64,000 bases of DNA from Herbidospora yilanensis. Its GTDB lineage: Bacteria; Actinomycetota; Actinomycetes; Streptosporangiales; Streptosporangiaceae. The stretch spans positions 81,589-145,588 of the forward strand of contig NZ_BBXE01000015.1 of NCBI RefSeq assembly GCF_001570565.1. The letters run 5' to 3'. The first letter of the stretch is position 1; every line of letters begins with the position of its first letter. The translations under genes were made by a program, and so were the position numbers. The notes beneath the pieces are model-generated. The model made no database searches. It saw only the letters and a list, made by a program, of their open reading frames with translations, and was not told the origin of the DNA. This document shows, piece after piece, positions 25,937-34,228 of this stretch.

Positions 25937-27990
25937 TCAGGACTCCTGTCCCGCTCGTGACCGCCACAGCAGCCAGACGAAATACGGTGTGCCGAGCATG
26001 GCGGTGACCAGTCCGGCGGGGATCTGGGCGGGCGCGATGGCCGTCCGGCCCAGGGTGTCGGCGAGGCTGACCAGCAGCGCGCCCAGCAGGGCGGCGACCG
26101 GCAGGACCCGGCTGTGCCCGCCGCCCACGAGGGCGCGGGCGGCGTGCGGGGCGACGAGGCCGACGAAGCCGACCACGCCGATCGCCGAGACGGCGGTCGC
26201 GGTCAGCAGCACCGCGCCCGCCAGGGCGGTGAGGCGGGCCCGTTCCACCGGCACCCCCAGGATGCGCGGGGTGTGCTCGTCGAGCGAGAGCAGGTCGAGT
26301 TCCCTGCGCTGCGCGGCCACGAGCGGCACGACGACCGCCAGCGCGACCGCCACCGGCAGCAGTTGCAGCGGGGTGCGGCCGTAGGTGGAGCCGGACAACC
26401 ACGTCAGCGCCGTGGCGGTGTTCCACGGGTCGGTCTCCACGATGATCAGCACGGTGAGCGCCGTGCCGGCCGAGGCGACCGCGAAGCCCATCAGCACCAG
26501 CCGGTCGGAGCTCAGGCCGCCCTTCCACGCCAGGCCGTAGACCAGCGCGAACGACACGAGCGCGCCCAGCCCGGCCGCGCCGGTGACGGCCCACAACCCG
26601 GCGGCGGGGGCGAACGAGATGATCGAGATCGCGCCGACCCCGGCGCCCGAGGTGATGCCGAGCACGCCCGGTTCCGCCAGCGGGTTGCGGCAGACCGCCT
26701 GGATGATCGTGCCGGCCACCGCGAGCGCGGCCCCGGCCAGCACCGCCGCCAGAACGCGGGGGTAACGCTGGTCGAGCACGAACGTGATGCCCATGTTCGT
26801 GCGGCCCCGCAACCACAGGCCCACGTCGCCGGTCCGCAGGAAGGTGTCGCCGAGCAGCATGCCGAGCACGACCGCCCCCGCGAGCAGGGCCGTGCCGCCG
26901 AGGACGAAGGCCGCGAAGACGGCGCGGGACCGGTGGGCGGCCCGGACGCCGGGCGGGCGGCGGGCCGGCCAGCCGTCGCGGTGCCGCCGGGCCAGATAGA
27001 CCATGACCGCGGCCCCGACCAGCGCCGTCACCACGCCGGGCGGCACGTCGACCCCCGACTGGCCGCCGAACAGTGCCCGCAGCGACACGTCGGCGGCCAG
27101 CACCACCAGCACTCCGGCCAGGCCGGAGAGCGGGACCAGGAGCCGGTGGGCCAGCAGGCCGGGCGCCCACCGCCCGGCCAGCCGCACGACCACCGGCGCG
27201 CACAACCCGACGAACCCGATCGGGCCGGCGATCACGACCGCCGCCGTGGCCAGCAGCACGGCGAGCAGGGTCACCCAGAACCGCAGCCGGCGCACGTTCA
27301 CGCCGAGCACGGTCGCGCCCTCGTCGCCGAGCCCGAGCACGTCGAGCCGGGGCCCGAGCAGCACCGCGGCGGCCAGCGCGACCACGATGACCGGCCCGAC
27401 CTGCGTCACGACCGACAGGTCCTTCTGCGTCAGCGCGCCCGAACCCCAGGCGTACAGGCCCGTCGTCTCCTGCTGGAACAGGATCATCATCAGGTTGGTC
27501 AGCGCCGTGAACGCGAGCGCCGCCGCCGACCGGCCAGGATCAGCCGGGTGGTGCCGCTGCGCCCGCCCGCCGACACGGCCATGACCAGCCCGGCCGCCGC
27601 GAGGCCGCCGAGGAACGCCAGCCCGCCCGACGGCAGGGTCGGCAGGTTGAGGCCCAGCGCGGCGGCGGCCACCACGGCGAGATAGGCGCCGGAGGAGACG
27701 GCCAGGGTGTCGGGGGAGGCGAGCGGGTTGCGCGAGATCGACTGGAGCAGCGCGCCCGACGTGCCGAGCGCCAGCCCGACCGCGATCGCGGCGAGCAGGC
27801 GCGGCAACCGGGAGGCCAGGAGCACGCGCATGGCCTCGTCGCCCGTGTCGAGCAGGTCGAACAGGCCGACGGAGGAGGTGCCCTGGGTGAGGTGCACCGC
27901 CGCGACCACGACGATCGCGGCGACGGCGGCGGTGAAGACGCCCGCCACCCCGAGGCGCGGGACGGCGGGGGTCACGACGGTGGTGGTCAA
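25937..27990 (-). pseudogene. Fused double FecCD siderophore permease with one frameshift
   Basis: An FhuB-like permease made of two FecCD units in one chain. The first half (SRLPRLLAAIAVGLALGTSGALLQSISRNPLASPD, two adjacent blocks) starts at TTG 27990, overlapping the binding-protein stop. The second half carries QRYPRVLAAVLAGAALAVAG and NPLAEPGVLGITSGAG, and the domain end PHAARALVG. The reading frame changes near 27529-27534: the first half runs into a stop at 27499, while the remaining ~517 residues continue in another frame. Adding one base there restores a continuous chain. It may be a real mutation or a base lost in a GC-rich run during sequencing. Confidence 0.85.
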
Positions 27991-28970
27991 GCCGTGTAGG
28001 CCTTCACGAGCGCGTCGGCGTACTGGGCCACCGAGAGGGGGCCGCCGAACGTCCAGATGCCGTCGGGCAACTTGGTGACCTGGCCGTTCTTCACGAAGGG
28101 CAGGGAGGTCCAGATGGCGTTGTTCTTGAGGTCGTCGGCGAAGACGTCGGCGCCGTCGCTGGCGTTGTAGAAGAAGCGGATCTTCTCGTCCTTGAGCGGC
28201 GACAGGCCCTCGACGTCGGTGGTGCCCAGGCCCCAGTCGGGGTCGACCTCGCCCGTCCAGGCGTTGCGCAGGCCGATGGCCTCGGCGGTCTCGGAGACCA
28301 GGGCGCCCTTGCCGAACATGCGGATCGACACGCTGCCGCCCTCGGACCAGCCGTCGGCCATGGCGAACGGGCTGCCGGCGTGCCCGGCGGCCTCGATGGC
28401 CGACTTGGCGGTGGCGAACCCGGCGTCCATGTCGGCGAGCAGCCTGTCGGCCTCGGCCTCCTTGCCGACGGCGGTCGCGATCATCTTCAGGTCGGCGCGC
28501 ATGCGGCCCAGGTTGTCGGTGGCCGACGAACCCTTGGGCACCAGCACCGGGACGAACTTCTCCAACTGCGCCACCAGCGGGCTGTTGGCCGCGGCCTCCA
28601 TCACGATCAGGTCGGGCTGCAGGGCCACGATGGAGTCGACGCTGGGCTCGCCGCGCGTGCCGACGTCCTTGACCGACGGGTCGAGCGGCGCGGCGGTGAC
28701 CCAGGTGGCGTATCCCTTGACGTCGGCCGCGCCGACCGGCATCACGCCGAGGCCGACGAGCATCTCGATCTCGCCCCACTCCAGGCCGACCACCCGGGTG
28801 GCGGGCTTGGCCAGCGTGACCTCACGGCCGAGGGAGTCGGTGATGGTGATCGCCTGAGCCGGGCTCCCGGAGGCGGCGGCGGGGGCGGGGGCTGCGGCGG
28901 GCTCGGTCGTGCCGCACGCGCCCAATCCCAGGACGGCGGCGATGAGGAGCGCGGTGCGCAGGGGCTTCAT
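27987..28970 (-). CDS. Iron-siderophore substrate-binding lipoprotein
   Basis: 327 residues. A lipoprotein signal with lipobox LGLGAC is followed by an Ala/Pro linker and a class III periplasmic-binding fold (ITITDSLGREVTL, VVGLEWGEIEMLVGLG, LQPDLIVMEA). It captures ferric siderophore outside the membrane for the FecCD permease and ATPase beside it. Its stop overlaps the permease start; 12 bases separate it from the ATPase gene. Confidence 0.93.
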   Translation of the reverse strand: MKPLRTALLIAAVLGLGACGTTEPAAAPAPAAASGSPAQAITITDSLGREVTLAKPATRVVGLEWGEIEMLVGLGVMPVGAADVKGYATWVTAAPLDPSVKDVGTRGEPSVDSIVALQPDLIVMEAAANSPLVAQLEKFVPVLVPKGSSATDNLGRMRADLKMIATAVGKEAEADRLLADMDAGFATAKSAIEAAGHAGSPFAMADGWSEGGSVSIRMFGKGALVSETAEAIGLRNAWTGEVDPDWGLGTTDVEGLSPLKDEKIRFFYNASDGADVFADDLKNNAIWTSLPFVKNGQVTKLPDGIWTFGGPLSVAQYADALVKAYTA

Positions 28971-28982
28971 TGAACGTCTTCC

Positions 28983-29792
28983 TTAAATGGTGCTTTTCGA
29001 ATGACGGCCGACCGGACGGGTCCGGATCGTCGCGCCGTCGTGGGTCACTTCGACCCGGATGCCGTAGGCCTCGGTCAGCAGGGCCTCGGTGAGGACCTCG
29101 GCGGGGGCGCCGACGGCCGTGACCCGGCCGCCGTGCAGCAGCACGACCTCGTCGGCGACGGCGGCGGCCTGGTCGAGGTCGTGCAGCACGACGCCGACGG
29201 CGACGTCGTGGTGGTCGGCCAGATCGCGGACCAGGTCGAGCAGTTCGACCTGGTAGCGCAGGTCCAGGAACGTGGTGGGCTCGTCCAGCAGCAGCACGCC
29301 GGTCTGCTGCGCCAGGCAGGTGGCGAGCCAGACCCGCTGGAGTTCGCCGCCGGACAGTTCGTCGGCGGGACGGTCGGCCATCGCGGTCGTCCCGGTCAGG
29401 TCCATGGCACGCGCCACCGCCGCCGCGCCCCCGGCGTCTGCGGCCCGCCAGCGTCCCCGGTGGGGGTGGCGGCCGTACGCCACCACGTCCCGCACCAGCA
29501 CGCCGGAGGGCGTCGGCCGTGACTGGGAGAGCAGCGTGACCTTCCTGGCGAACTCGCGGGGGGCGAGGTCGAAGGCCGAGGTGTCGTCGCCGAGCCGTAC
29601 CGAACCGGAAACGGGCTCGTGGAGACGGGCCAGCGCGCGCAGCAGGGTCGACTTGCCGCTGCCGTTGGGGCCGACGAGCGCGGTCACCCGGCCGGCACGC
29701 AGCACGATCCCGGCGTCGTGGACGACGGGGACGCCTTGGTAAGCGAGGGACAGGCCGGAGCCGCGCAACGCGAGAGTTTCGGTCACGTGCAC
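28983..29792 (-). CDS. ABC transporter ATPase for ferric siderophore uptake
   Basis: 269 residues of the FecE/FhuC family. Walker A GPNGSGKST, signature LSGGELQRVWLA, Walker B VLLLDEPTTFLD and the switch His in VVLHDLDQAA. First gene of the operon ATPase - binding protein - permease - SIP. The iron box begins one base upstream of GTG 29792; GTG 29786 is also in frame. There is no separate ribosome-binding site, suggesting a leaderless or very short-leader transcript. Confidence 0.93.
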   Translation of the reverse strand: MHVTETLALRGSGLSLAYQGVPVVHDAGIVLRAGRVTALVGPNGSGKSTLLRALARLHEPVSGSVRLGDDTSAFDLAPREFARKVTLLSQSRPTPSGVLVRDVVAYGRHPHRGRWRAADAGGAAAVARAMDLTGTTAMADRPADELSGGELQRVWLATCLAQQTGVLLLDEPTTFLDLRYQVELLDLVRDLADHHDVAVGVVLHDLDQAAAVADEVVLLHGGRVTAVGAPAEVLTEALLTEAYGIRVEVTHDGATIRTRPVGRHSKSTI

Positions 29793-29811
29793 TTAGGTTA
29801 GGCTAACCTTC
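29793..29811. promoter_or_regulatory. IdeR/DtxR iron box
   Basis: TTAGGTTAGGCTAACCT matches the first 17 positions of the 19-bp actinobacterial iron-box palindrome; only the last two bases deviate. It touches the start codon of the siderophore ATPase gene and lies 70 bases before the divergent YdeI-like gene. Iron-loaded IdeR/DtxR/DmdR bound here should repress the uptake operon. Confidence 0.9.
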
Positions 29812-29880
29812 GCCAACCTTCAATATCGGGTAAAAGGGACACCCCGTTAGATCGCCCTCCCTGGAGGCAGACTCCCCGCC

Positions 29881-30264
29881 ATGGAGCGGAACGAGTCCGA
29901 CGGATTCCTGATCATCCCGTTCGCCTCCGCCGAGGCGTTCGACGACTGGCTGGAGAAGAACCACGCCCACGAGCCCGGCCTGTGGCTGAAGTTCGCGAAG
30001 AAGGGGCGCGGGATCCCGACGATCACCTTCGAGGAGGCCCTGGAGACCTCGGCCTGCTACGGCTGGGTCGACTCGAAGATGTACCGCTACGACGACGACT
30101 ACTACATCCTCCGCTACCAGCCGAGGAAGAAGACCTCCAAGTGGTCGCCCCGCAACAGCGACCTGGCGCAGCGGCTCATCGACGAGGGCCGGATGCGCCC
30201 CGCCGGGCAGGCGCAGGTCGACGAGGCGAAGGCCGACGGCCGCTGGCCGGGCGTCAAGGGCTGA
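29881..30264 (+). CDS. YdeI/OmpD-associated family protein
   Basis: 127 residues. FDDWLEKNHAHEPGLWLKFAKK and the block ALETSACYGWVDSKMYRYDDDYY (read as two adjacent parts) match the YdeI/OmpD-associated family, whose molecular role is poorly known. ATG 29881 follows TGGAGG. It ends eight bases before the convergent FhuF-like gene. Being divergent from the iron box it could also be iron-regulated, but this is inference. Confidence 0.85.
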   Translation: MERNESDGFLIIPFASAEAFDDWLEKNHAHEPGLWLKFAKKGRGIPTITFEEALETSACYGWVDSKMYRYDDDYYILRYQPRKKTSKWSPRNSDLAQRLIDEGRMRPAGQAQVDEAKADGRWPGVKG

Positions 30265-30272
30265 GCCCCGGG

Positions 30273-30848
30273 TCAGCGCACGGCGGTGAGCACGCAGTCG
30301 CCGCAGATGCCGCCCACCCGGTAGTAGAGGCAACACGACCGGCGGACGCCCCGCCGGTCGAGCGTGCCGGTCAGCGGCCCGTCGTTCAGATATTCCCGCC
30401 GCAACGCCTCGGCCCGCGACGCGTGTTCCGGCCGGGCCCGGGAGAACACGCCCGCCGCTCCGGTCAGCGCCGAGGCCGCGTTGCCGTAGAGGACCTTGGG
30501 CGACACCCACGGCAACGCCGCCACCAGCGGTTCGAGCGCGAACCTCGGCCCTTCGCGCAGCTCCGGCACCCGCACCCCGTCGTCGTCCCAGCGCGCGTCG
30601 GACAGGTCGATCGAGATGCCGTGGGCGGCCCGCAGGCCGACGTACGGAGACCACAACCGCGCCAGCGCCCCCTGGAACAGGATGGACGCCGCCGCCCTGC
30701 GGTCGAGGGTGAGCAGCCGCTTCGCCGTCGCGTCGATGACCGCGTCGTCGGCCAGCCGCTCGACGAGCGGGACCCCGCCGCCGACGCCGAGCGCGAAGAA
30801 GGTGTTCACCCCTGCCACGTCGGCGACGGCGGCCTCGATGGTCGTCAT
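30273..30848 (-). CDS. FhuF-like siderophore-iron reductase
   Basis: 191 residues. The C-terminal Cys pattern CCLYYRVGGICGDC (C-C-x9-C-x2-C) is the 2Fe-2S ligand set of the FhuF family, which reduces ferric siderophores in the cytoplasm. Its place just beside the siderophore operon fits. ATG 30848 starts the conserved region. No iron box of its own is visible. Confidence 0.88.
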   Translation of the reverse strand: MTTIEAAVADVAGVNTFFALGVGGGVPLVERLADDAVIDATAKRLLTLDRRAAASILFQGALARLWSPYVGLRAAHGISIDLSDARWDDDGVRVPELREGPRFALEPLVAALPWVSPKVLYGNAASALTGAAGVFSRARPEHASRAEALRREYLNDGPLTGTLDRRGVRRSCCLYYRVGGICGDCVLTAVR

Positions 30849-30871
30849 TCCGCCGATTATCGGGGAACCGC

Positions 30872-31273
30872 TCAGATGTAGGTGACCGTGCAGGGCACCC
30901 CGTTGAGGGTGATGCCGGTCGGGTTCACGTAGGTCCCCGTGTACGTCGCCACGAAGCCGATGGGCGCCGAGGTGGTGCCCGGCGCGATCGACGGCGCCCA
31001 GACGGGGTTGACCGCCTGGAGGCTCGGGGGAGTCTGGGTCCACGTGGCCGACCAGCCGGAGCTCATCGTCTCGTCCCCGGCGAAGACGATCTGCAGGAGC
31101 CAGGGGGAGAAGGTGGACGTGCCGGTGTTCTCGACGGTGATGGACGCGACGAAGCCGCCGGTCCAGACGCTGGTGTCGTAGGTGACGTCGCAGGAGTACG
31201 TCATCGCGCGGGCGGGAGCGGAGATGCCGAGCACGAGGGCTGCGGCGACGGCGAGGGCGGTCAGGATCCTCAT
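30872..31273 (-). CDS. Secreted stand-alone CBM2-type cellulose-binding protein
   Basis: 133 residues: signal peptide ending ARA, then about 110 residues of a family 2 carbohydrate-binding module. The two terminal Cys are in YSCDVTY and VPCTVTYI, with exposed Trp positions (SPWLL, SGWSATW, NPVWAPSI). No enzyme domain is attached. It could be an expansin-like or adhesion factor for cellulose or chitin. It is 23 bases upstream of the FhuF-like gene on the same strand. Confidence 0.8.
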   Translation of the reverse strand: MRILTALAVAAALVLGISAPARAMTYSCDVTYDTSVWTGGFVASITVENTGTSTFSPWLLQIVFAGDETMSSGWSATWTQTPPSLQAVNPVWAPSIAPGTTSAPIGFVATYTGTYVNPTGITLNGVPCTVTYI

Positions 31274-31330
31274 GGGCGGATGGTCCGGCGAGGACCGTTC
31301 CCGGTCAACGAAAGGGCACGTCACCGCAGT

Positions 31331-31609
31331 TCAGCGCGATGAATCTTTCACGTGCCAGGGCCGGTCGGGCTGGGTCGGCGTGGTGCCGCGCGCGACCTGG
31401 ACGCCGTAGACGTGGTCGCCGACCACGCCGAGGTAGCCGTGACCGGTCAGGTGGCACCACGCCGGGAGGTCGATGGGCGCGGCCGGGTCGGTGGCGCGGA
31501 GGTGGACGACCGTCCCCGGGTCGAGCGAGTCGACGAGCCCGCGCAGCTCGATCAGGAGCAGCACGCAGCGCCGATCGCCGCCGTCGAGCACCACCGGTTC
31601 GTTCGCCAT
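31331..31609 (-). CDS. TusA-like sulfur-carrier family protein lacking the CPxP motif
   Basis: 92 residues. The pattern of a Cys after the first strand and helix, LDPGTVVHLRATDPAAPIDLPAWC (two adjacent parts) and GHGYLG fits the TusA/SirA fold. The usual Cys-Pro-x-Pro is CVLL, keeping the Cys but losing both prolines. ATG 31609 has GGGGAGA upstream. Function in sulfur relay is therefore uncertain. Confidence 0.7.
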   Translation of the reverse strand: MANEPVVLDGGDRRCVLLLIELRGLVDSLDPGTVVHLRATDPAAPIDLPAWCHLTGHGYLGVVGDHVYGVQVARGTTPTQPDRPWHVKDSSR

Positions 31610-31753
31610 GGGACAAGTCTCCCCCAACCAGGTCAAGCGAGTGGGCGGCGGGATCATGCTTTAGTCCATACATGAACGGGATTTTCAGCGGCAAAACGTA
31701 ACAAATGGCGTATTGCTAGCGTGGCCGGGTCCAGTCGATGTCAGGGGGACGAT

Positions 31754-32587
31754 ATGGGCAAGGTCACCGTAGGCCGGGAGAACAGCGACACGATCGACAT
31801 CCACTACGAAGACCACGGGTCCGGGCGGCCCGTCGTGTTGATCCACGGCTATCCGCTCAACGGCGCGTCCTGGGAGAAGCAGCAGCGGGTGCTCCTCGAC
31901 GCCGGCTTCCGGGTCATCACCTACGACCGGCGCGGCTGGGGCAAGTCCAGCCAGCCCGCCCAGGGTCACGACTACGACACCTACGCCCACGACCTCAAGA
32001 TCCTTCTCGACCACCTCGACCTGCCGGAGGTCGACCTGGTCGGCTTCTCGATGGGCACCGGCGAGGTCACCCGCTACCTTGCCAAATACGGCAACGACCG
32101 GGTCCGCCGCGCGGTCCTGCTGGGCGCGATCCCGCCGTTCCTGCTCAAGACCGCCGACAACCCGGAAGGCGTCGACAAGTCGGTCTTCGACGGCATCAAG
32201 GAAGCCGTCGCCCACGACCGCCCGGCCTACTTCCGGAAGTTCCTGGACGACTTCTTCAACGTCGACATGTACGACGGCACCCGCATCAGCCGGGAGGCCT
32301 ACCAGAACTGCTTCATCGCGGCCTGCCTGGGCAGCCCCTACTCGGCGTACAAGTGCGTCGACACCTGGCTGGAGGACTTCCGTGACGACCTGCCGAAGAT
32401 CGACGTGCCGATCCTGCTGGTCCACGGCGACCAGGACCGCATCCTGCCCTACGCCAGCACCGCCGCGCGCCTGCCCGGCCTGATCAAGGACCTGACCTTC
32501 GTCACCATCGAGGGCGGCCCGCACAACATCGGCTGGACCCACCCGGAAGAGGTCAACAAGGAACTCCTCGACTTCCTGGAGCGCTAG
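31754..32587 (+). CDS. Alpha/beta hydrolase of the cofactor-free haloperoxidase group
   Basis: 277 residues with a complete triad: Ser99 in GFSMG, Asp228 in HGDQDRILP, His257 in GGPHNI. The oxyanion region is HGYPLNG and the family motif TYDRRGWGKSSQP. Cofactor-free haloperoxidases are really esterases or perhydrolases. ATG 31754 has GGGGGA upstream. No signal peptide. Substrate unknown. Confidence 0.9.
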   Translation: MGKVTVGRENSDTIDIHYEDHGSGRPVVLIHGYPLNGASWEKQQRVLLDAGFRVITYDRRGWGKSSQPAQGHDYDTYAHDLKILLDHLDLPEVDLVGFSMGTGEVTRYLAKYGNDRVRRAVLLGAIPPFLLKTADNPEGVDKSVFDGIKEAVAHDRPAYFRKFLDDFFNVDMYDGTRISREAYQNCFIAACLGSPYSAYKCVDTWLEDFRDDLPKIDVPILLVHGDQDRILPYASTAARLPGLIKDLTFVTIEGGPHNIGWTHPEEVNKELLDFLER

Positions 32588-32597
32588 CGCTGCAGCC

Positions 32598-32612
32598 GCC
32601 CGCAAGGCGGGC
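32598..32612 (+). terminator. Short hairpin after the hydrolase gene
   Basis: GCCCGC and GCGGGC pair across a three-base loop, ten bases after the hydrolase stop. A six-base stem is weak but well placed. Confidence 0.4.
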
Positions 32613-32640
32613 ACAAGAGGGCCGCCCGACGCTGGGCCTC

Positions 32641-33180
32641 ATGAACTCACGCCTGTTCAGAGGTCTCGCCGGGGTGGCCCTCGTCGCGTCCGCGGTCTTA
32701 CCCGCCACCCCCGCGCTCGCGGAGCCCGCCCCGTATGTGCGGGTCATCCTCGACTCGATCGTCGCCCACTCGACCCAGGAGGGCGGCGGGGACGAGATCA
32801 GACTCAAGGTCAAGGGGCCGGGGATCGTGCCGTTCAGCAGCCGTACGGTGCAGATCTGGCCCGCCAACGAGTGGTATCCGCCGGTGGGCGTCCGGACCGG
32901 GGTCTGCTACAGCCCCGACAACGTCGCCTGCCCGCCGGGGATGCCGGTCCAGACGAACGGCGGCGGCACCCCGAACCGCCCGGCCTTCCCCGCGACGGGC
33001 GCTCTCGCGTACATCGACCTGTGGGAGATCGACGACTTCGACCCCGACGACCTGATCCTGGGCGGCTCGGTCCGGCTGACCCCCAGAGAGGGCTTCTCCC
33101 GCCAGACGATCCGCATGAGGACCGGCGACGCCGACTACGAGGTGACCTTCACCCTGGCGCCGAGCGAGACCCCGCTCTGA
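32641..33180 (+). CDS. Secreted protein of unknown function, DE(I/L)R family
   Basis: 179 residues with a signal peptide ending ALA, then a beta-rich secreted domain with one Cys pair (CYSPDNVACP). The segment SIVAHSTQEGGGDEIRLKV resembles SIYANNVDETDGRDELRFL in the secreted protein at 56346-56822, and both end in a strand of type YEV. The two seem to be distant relatives. Exported; role unknown. Confidence 0.7.
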   Translation: MNSRLFRGLAGVALVASAVLPATPALAEPAPYVRVILDSIVAHSTQEGGGDEIRLKVKGPGIVPFSSRTVQIWPANEWYPPVGVRTGVCYSPDNVACPPGMPVQTNGGGTPNRPAFPATGALAYIDLWEIDDFDPDDLILGGSVRLTPREGFSRQTIRMRTGDADYEVTFTLAPSETPL

Positions 33181-33245
33181 GGCCGGCGCGGTACCGCATG
33201 CCGTGGGCCTCGCCTGTGCGGTCTCCGCGAGGCGGTCTTGTGAGG

Positions 33246-33503
33246 TTACGCGGCGTGCGGGGCCGGTCGGGTGGAGGCGGCCTGGGGGTCCACGACGATG
33301 CCCGGTACGCCGACGTCCCCCAGGAGGGAGCGCAGGGCCGGTTCGCTGAGCCGGATCCAGGGCTGGTCGGCGCCGAGCACCAGGGCGAGCCGGACCGGAG
33401 AGGTGAAGGCCACCGCCGTGCGGGCTCCGCCCGGGGTGCGGAAGACCCGGAGAGCGTCGGCGCAGCCGGTCTTCCGGACCGGCACGAATAGCGGCACGTC
33501 CAT
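33246..33503 (-). CDS. SAV_915-family small protein
   Basis: 85 residues beginning MDVPLFVPVRKTG and carrying the SseB-like block RTAVAFTSPVRLALVLG and WIRLSEPALRSLL, as in the actinomycete SAV_915 family. Function unknown. ATG 33503 is preferred because GGAAGGG precedes it; an upstream ATG is in frame eight codons earlier. Confidence 0.75.
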   Translation of the reverse strand: MDVPLFVPVRKTGCADALRVFRTPGGARTAVAFTSPVRLALVLGADQPWIRLSEPALRSLLGDVGVPGIVVDPQAASTRPAPHAA

Positions 33504-33711
33504 CGTCGTATTCCCTTCCACGTTCACGGCATCGACGTTAGGGGCCGGAGAAAGGCCGTGGGGGTTTCCCTACGGCGATCCGACGCGTGCGCCGCGAATG
33601 CTGACGCCGCCTTTACGCGTGGTCATCGCGTCAAGGCGGCGTAGGAATGACATCAATATGGCCCGTCGCGGCCCCTTGTGCTTGTTGGATATGAGCGGAA
33701 GGGGGCGGGAA

Positions 33712-34122
33712 ATGGTTTCTCGGCATGGCGCGCCATTGGAGTTGCTCATTCCGTGTGCCGCCGTGATGGCGGTCGGGGCGGTGGCCGTGGTGGCCGTGGC
33801 CGTACCGGACGTGTCTGGGCGGGTCGCCGCGATGGCCGGGCTGACGGCGGTGATCGGGCTGGTCGTGCGGCGTCCGGTGGCGGCGGGGGCGGCCGGGGTG
33901 ATCGGGTGGTTCCTGACGACGGGATTCCTGGTGAACGGGCTCGGCGAGCTGACGTTCACGACGGCCGACTGGCTGCGGCTGGGGCTGCTGACCGGGGCCG
34001 GGCCGGTGGGCGCGGCGATGCGGCTGCCGATGCCGCTGCGGGTTTCTGCCCCCGCGAGGATTCCGGTCGTCACCGAATATCGGCGTATAGACCGATTTGC
34101 GCATCATAAGACTTTGTCCTGA
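33712..34122 (+). CDS. Small membrane protein with three helices
   Basis: 136 residues with three or four hydrophobic helices ([55 protein letters not shown]) and a basic tail. The arrangement resembles the DUF4118 membrane module of KdpD-type sensors but without a kinase. ATG 33712 has GGGGGCGGG upstream. Confidence 0.65.
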   Translation: MVSRHGAPLELLIPCAAVMAVGAVAVVAVAVPDVSGRVAAMAGLTAVIGLVVRRPVAAGAAGVIGWFLTTGFLVNGLGELTFTTADWLRLGLLTGAGPVGAAMRLPMPLRVSAPARIPVVTEYRRIDRFAHHKTLS

Positions 34123-34168
34123 ATTAGCGTTGGCCGGGGCTGACGTCAGAATCCATGCGGGTATTTTG

Positions 34169-34197
34169 CGACCGGACACCTCCGTGGTGTTCGGTCG
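34169..34197 (+). terminator. Hairpin between the membrane protein and collagen-like genes
   Basis: CGACCGGACACC pairs with GGTGTTCGGTCG (12 bp, one G-T) across a five-base loop, followed by TTT. It is 46 bases after the upstream stop and about 30 before the collagen-like gene start. It is a likely terminator, or a 5' leader element of the next gene. Confidence 0.6.
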
Positions 34198-34228
34198 TTT
34201 CACAATTACAACTCGCATGGAAGTGCAT

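Noticed and set aside
27499-27536. Programmed frameshift in the permease
   Set aside because: No slippery heptamer or downstream structure typical of programmed shifts is evident and FecCD fusions are not known to need one; mutation or sequencing error is simpler.
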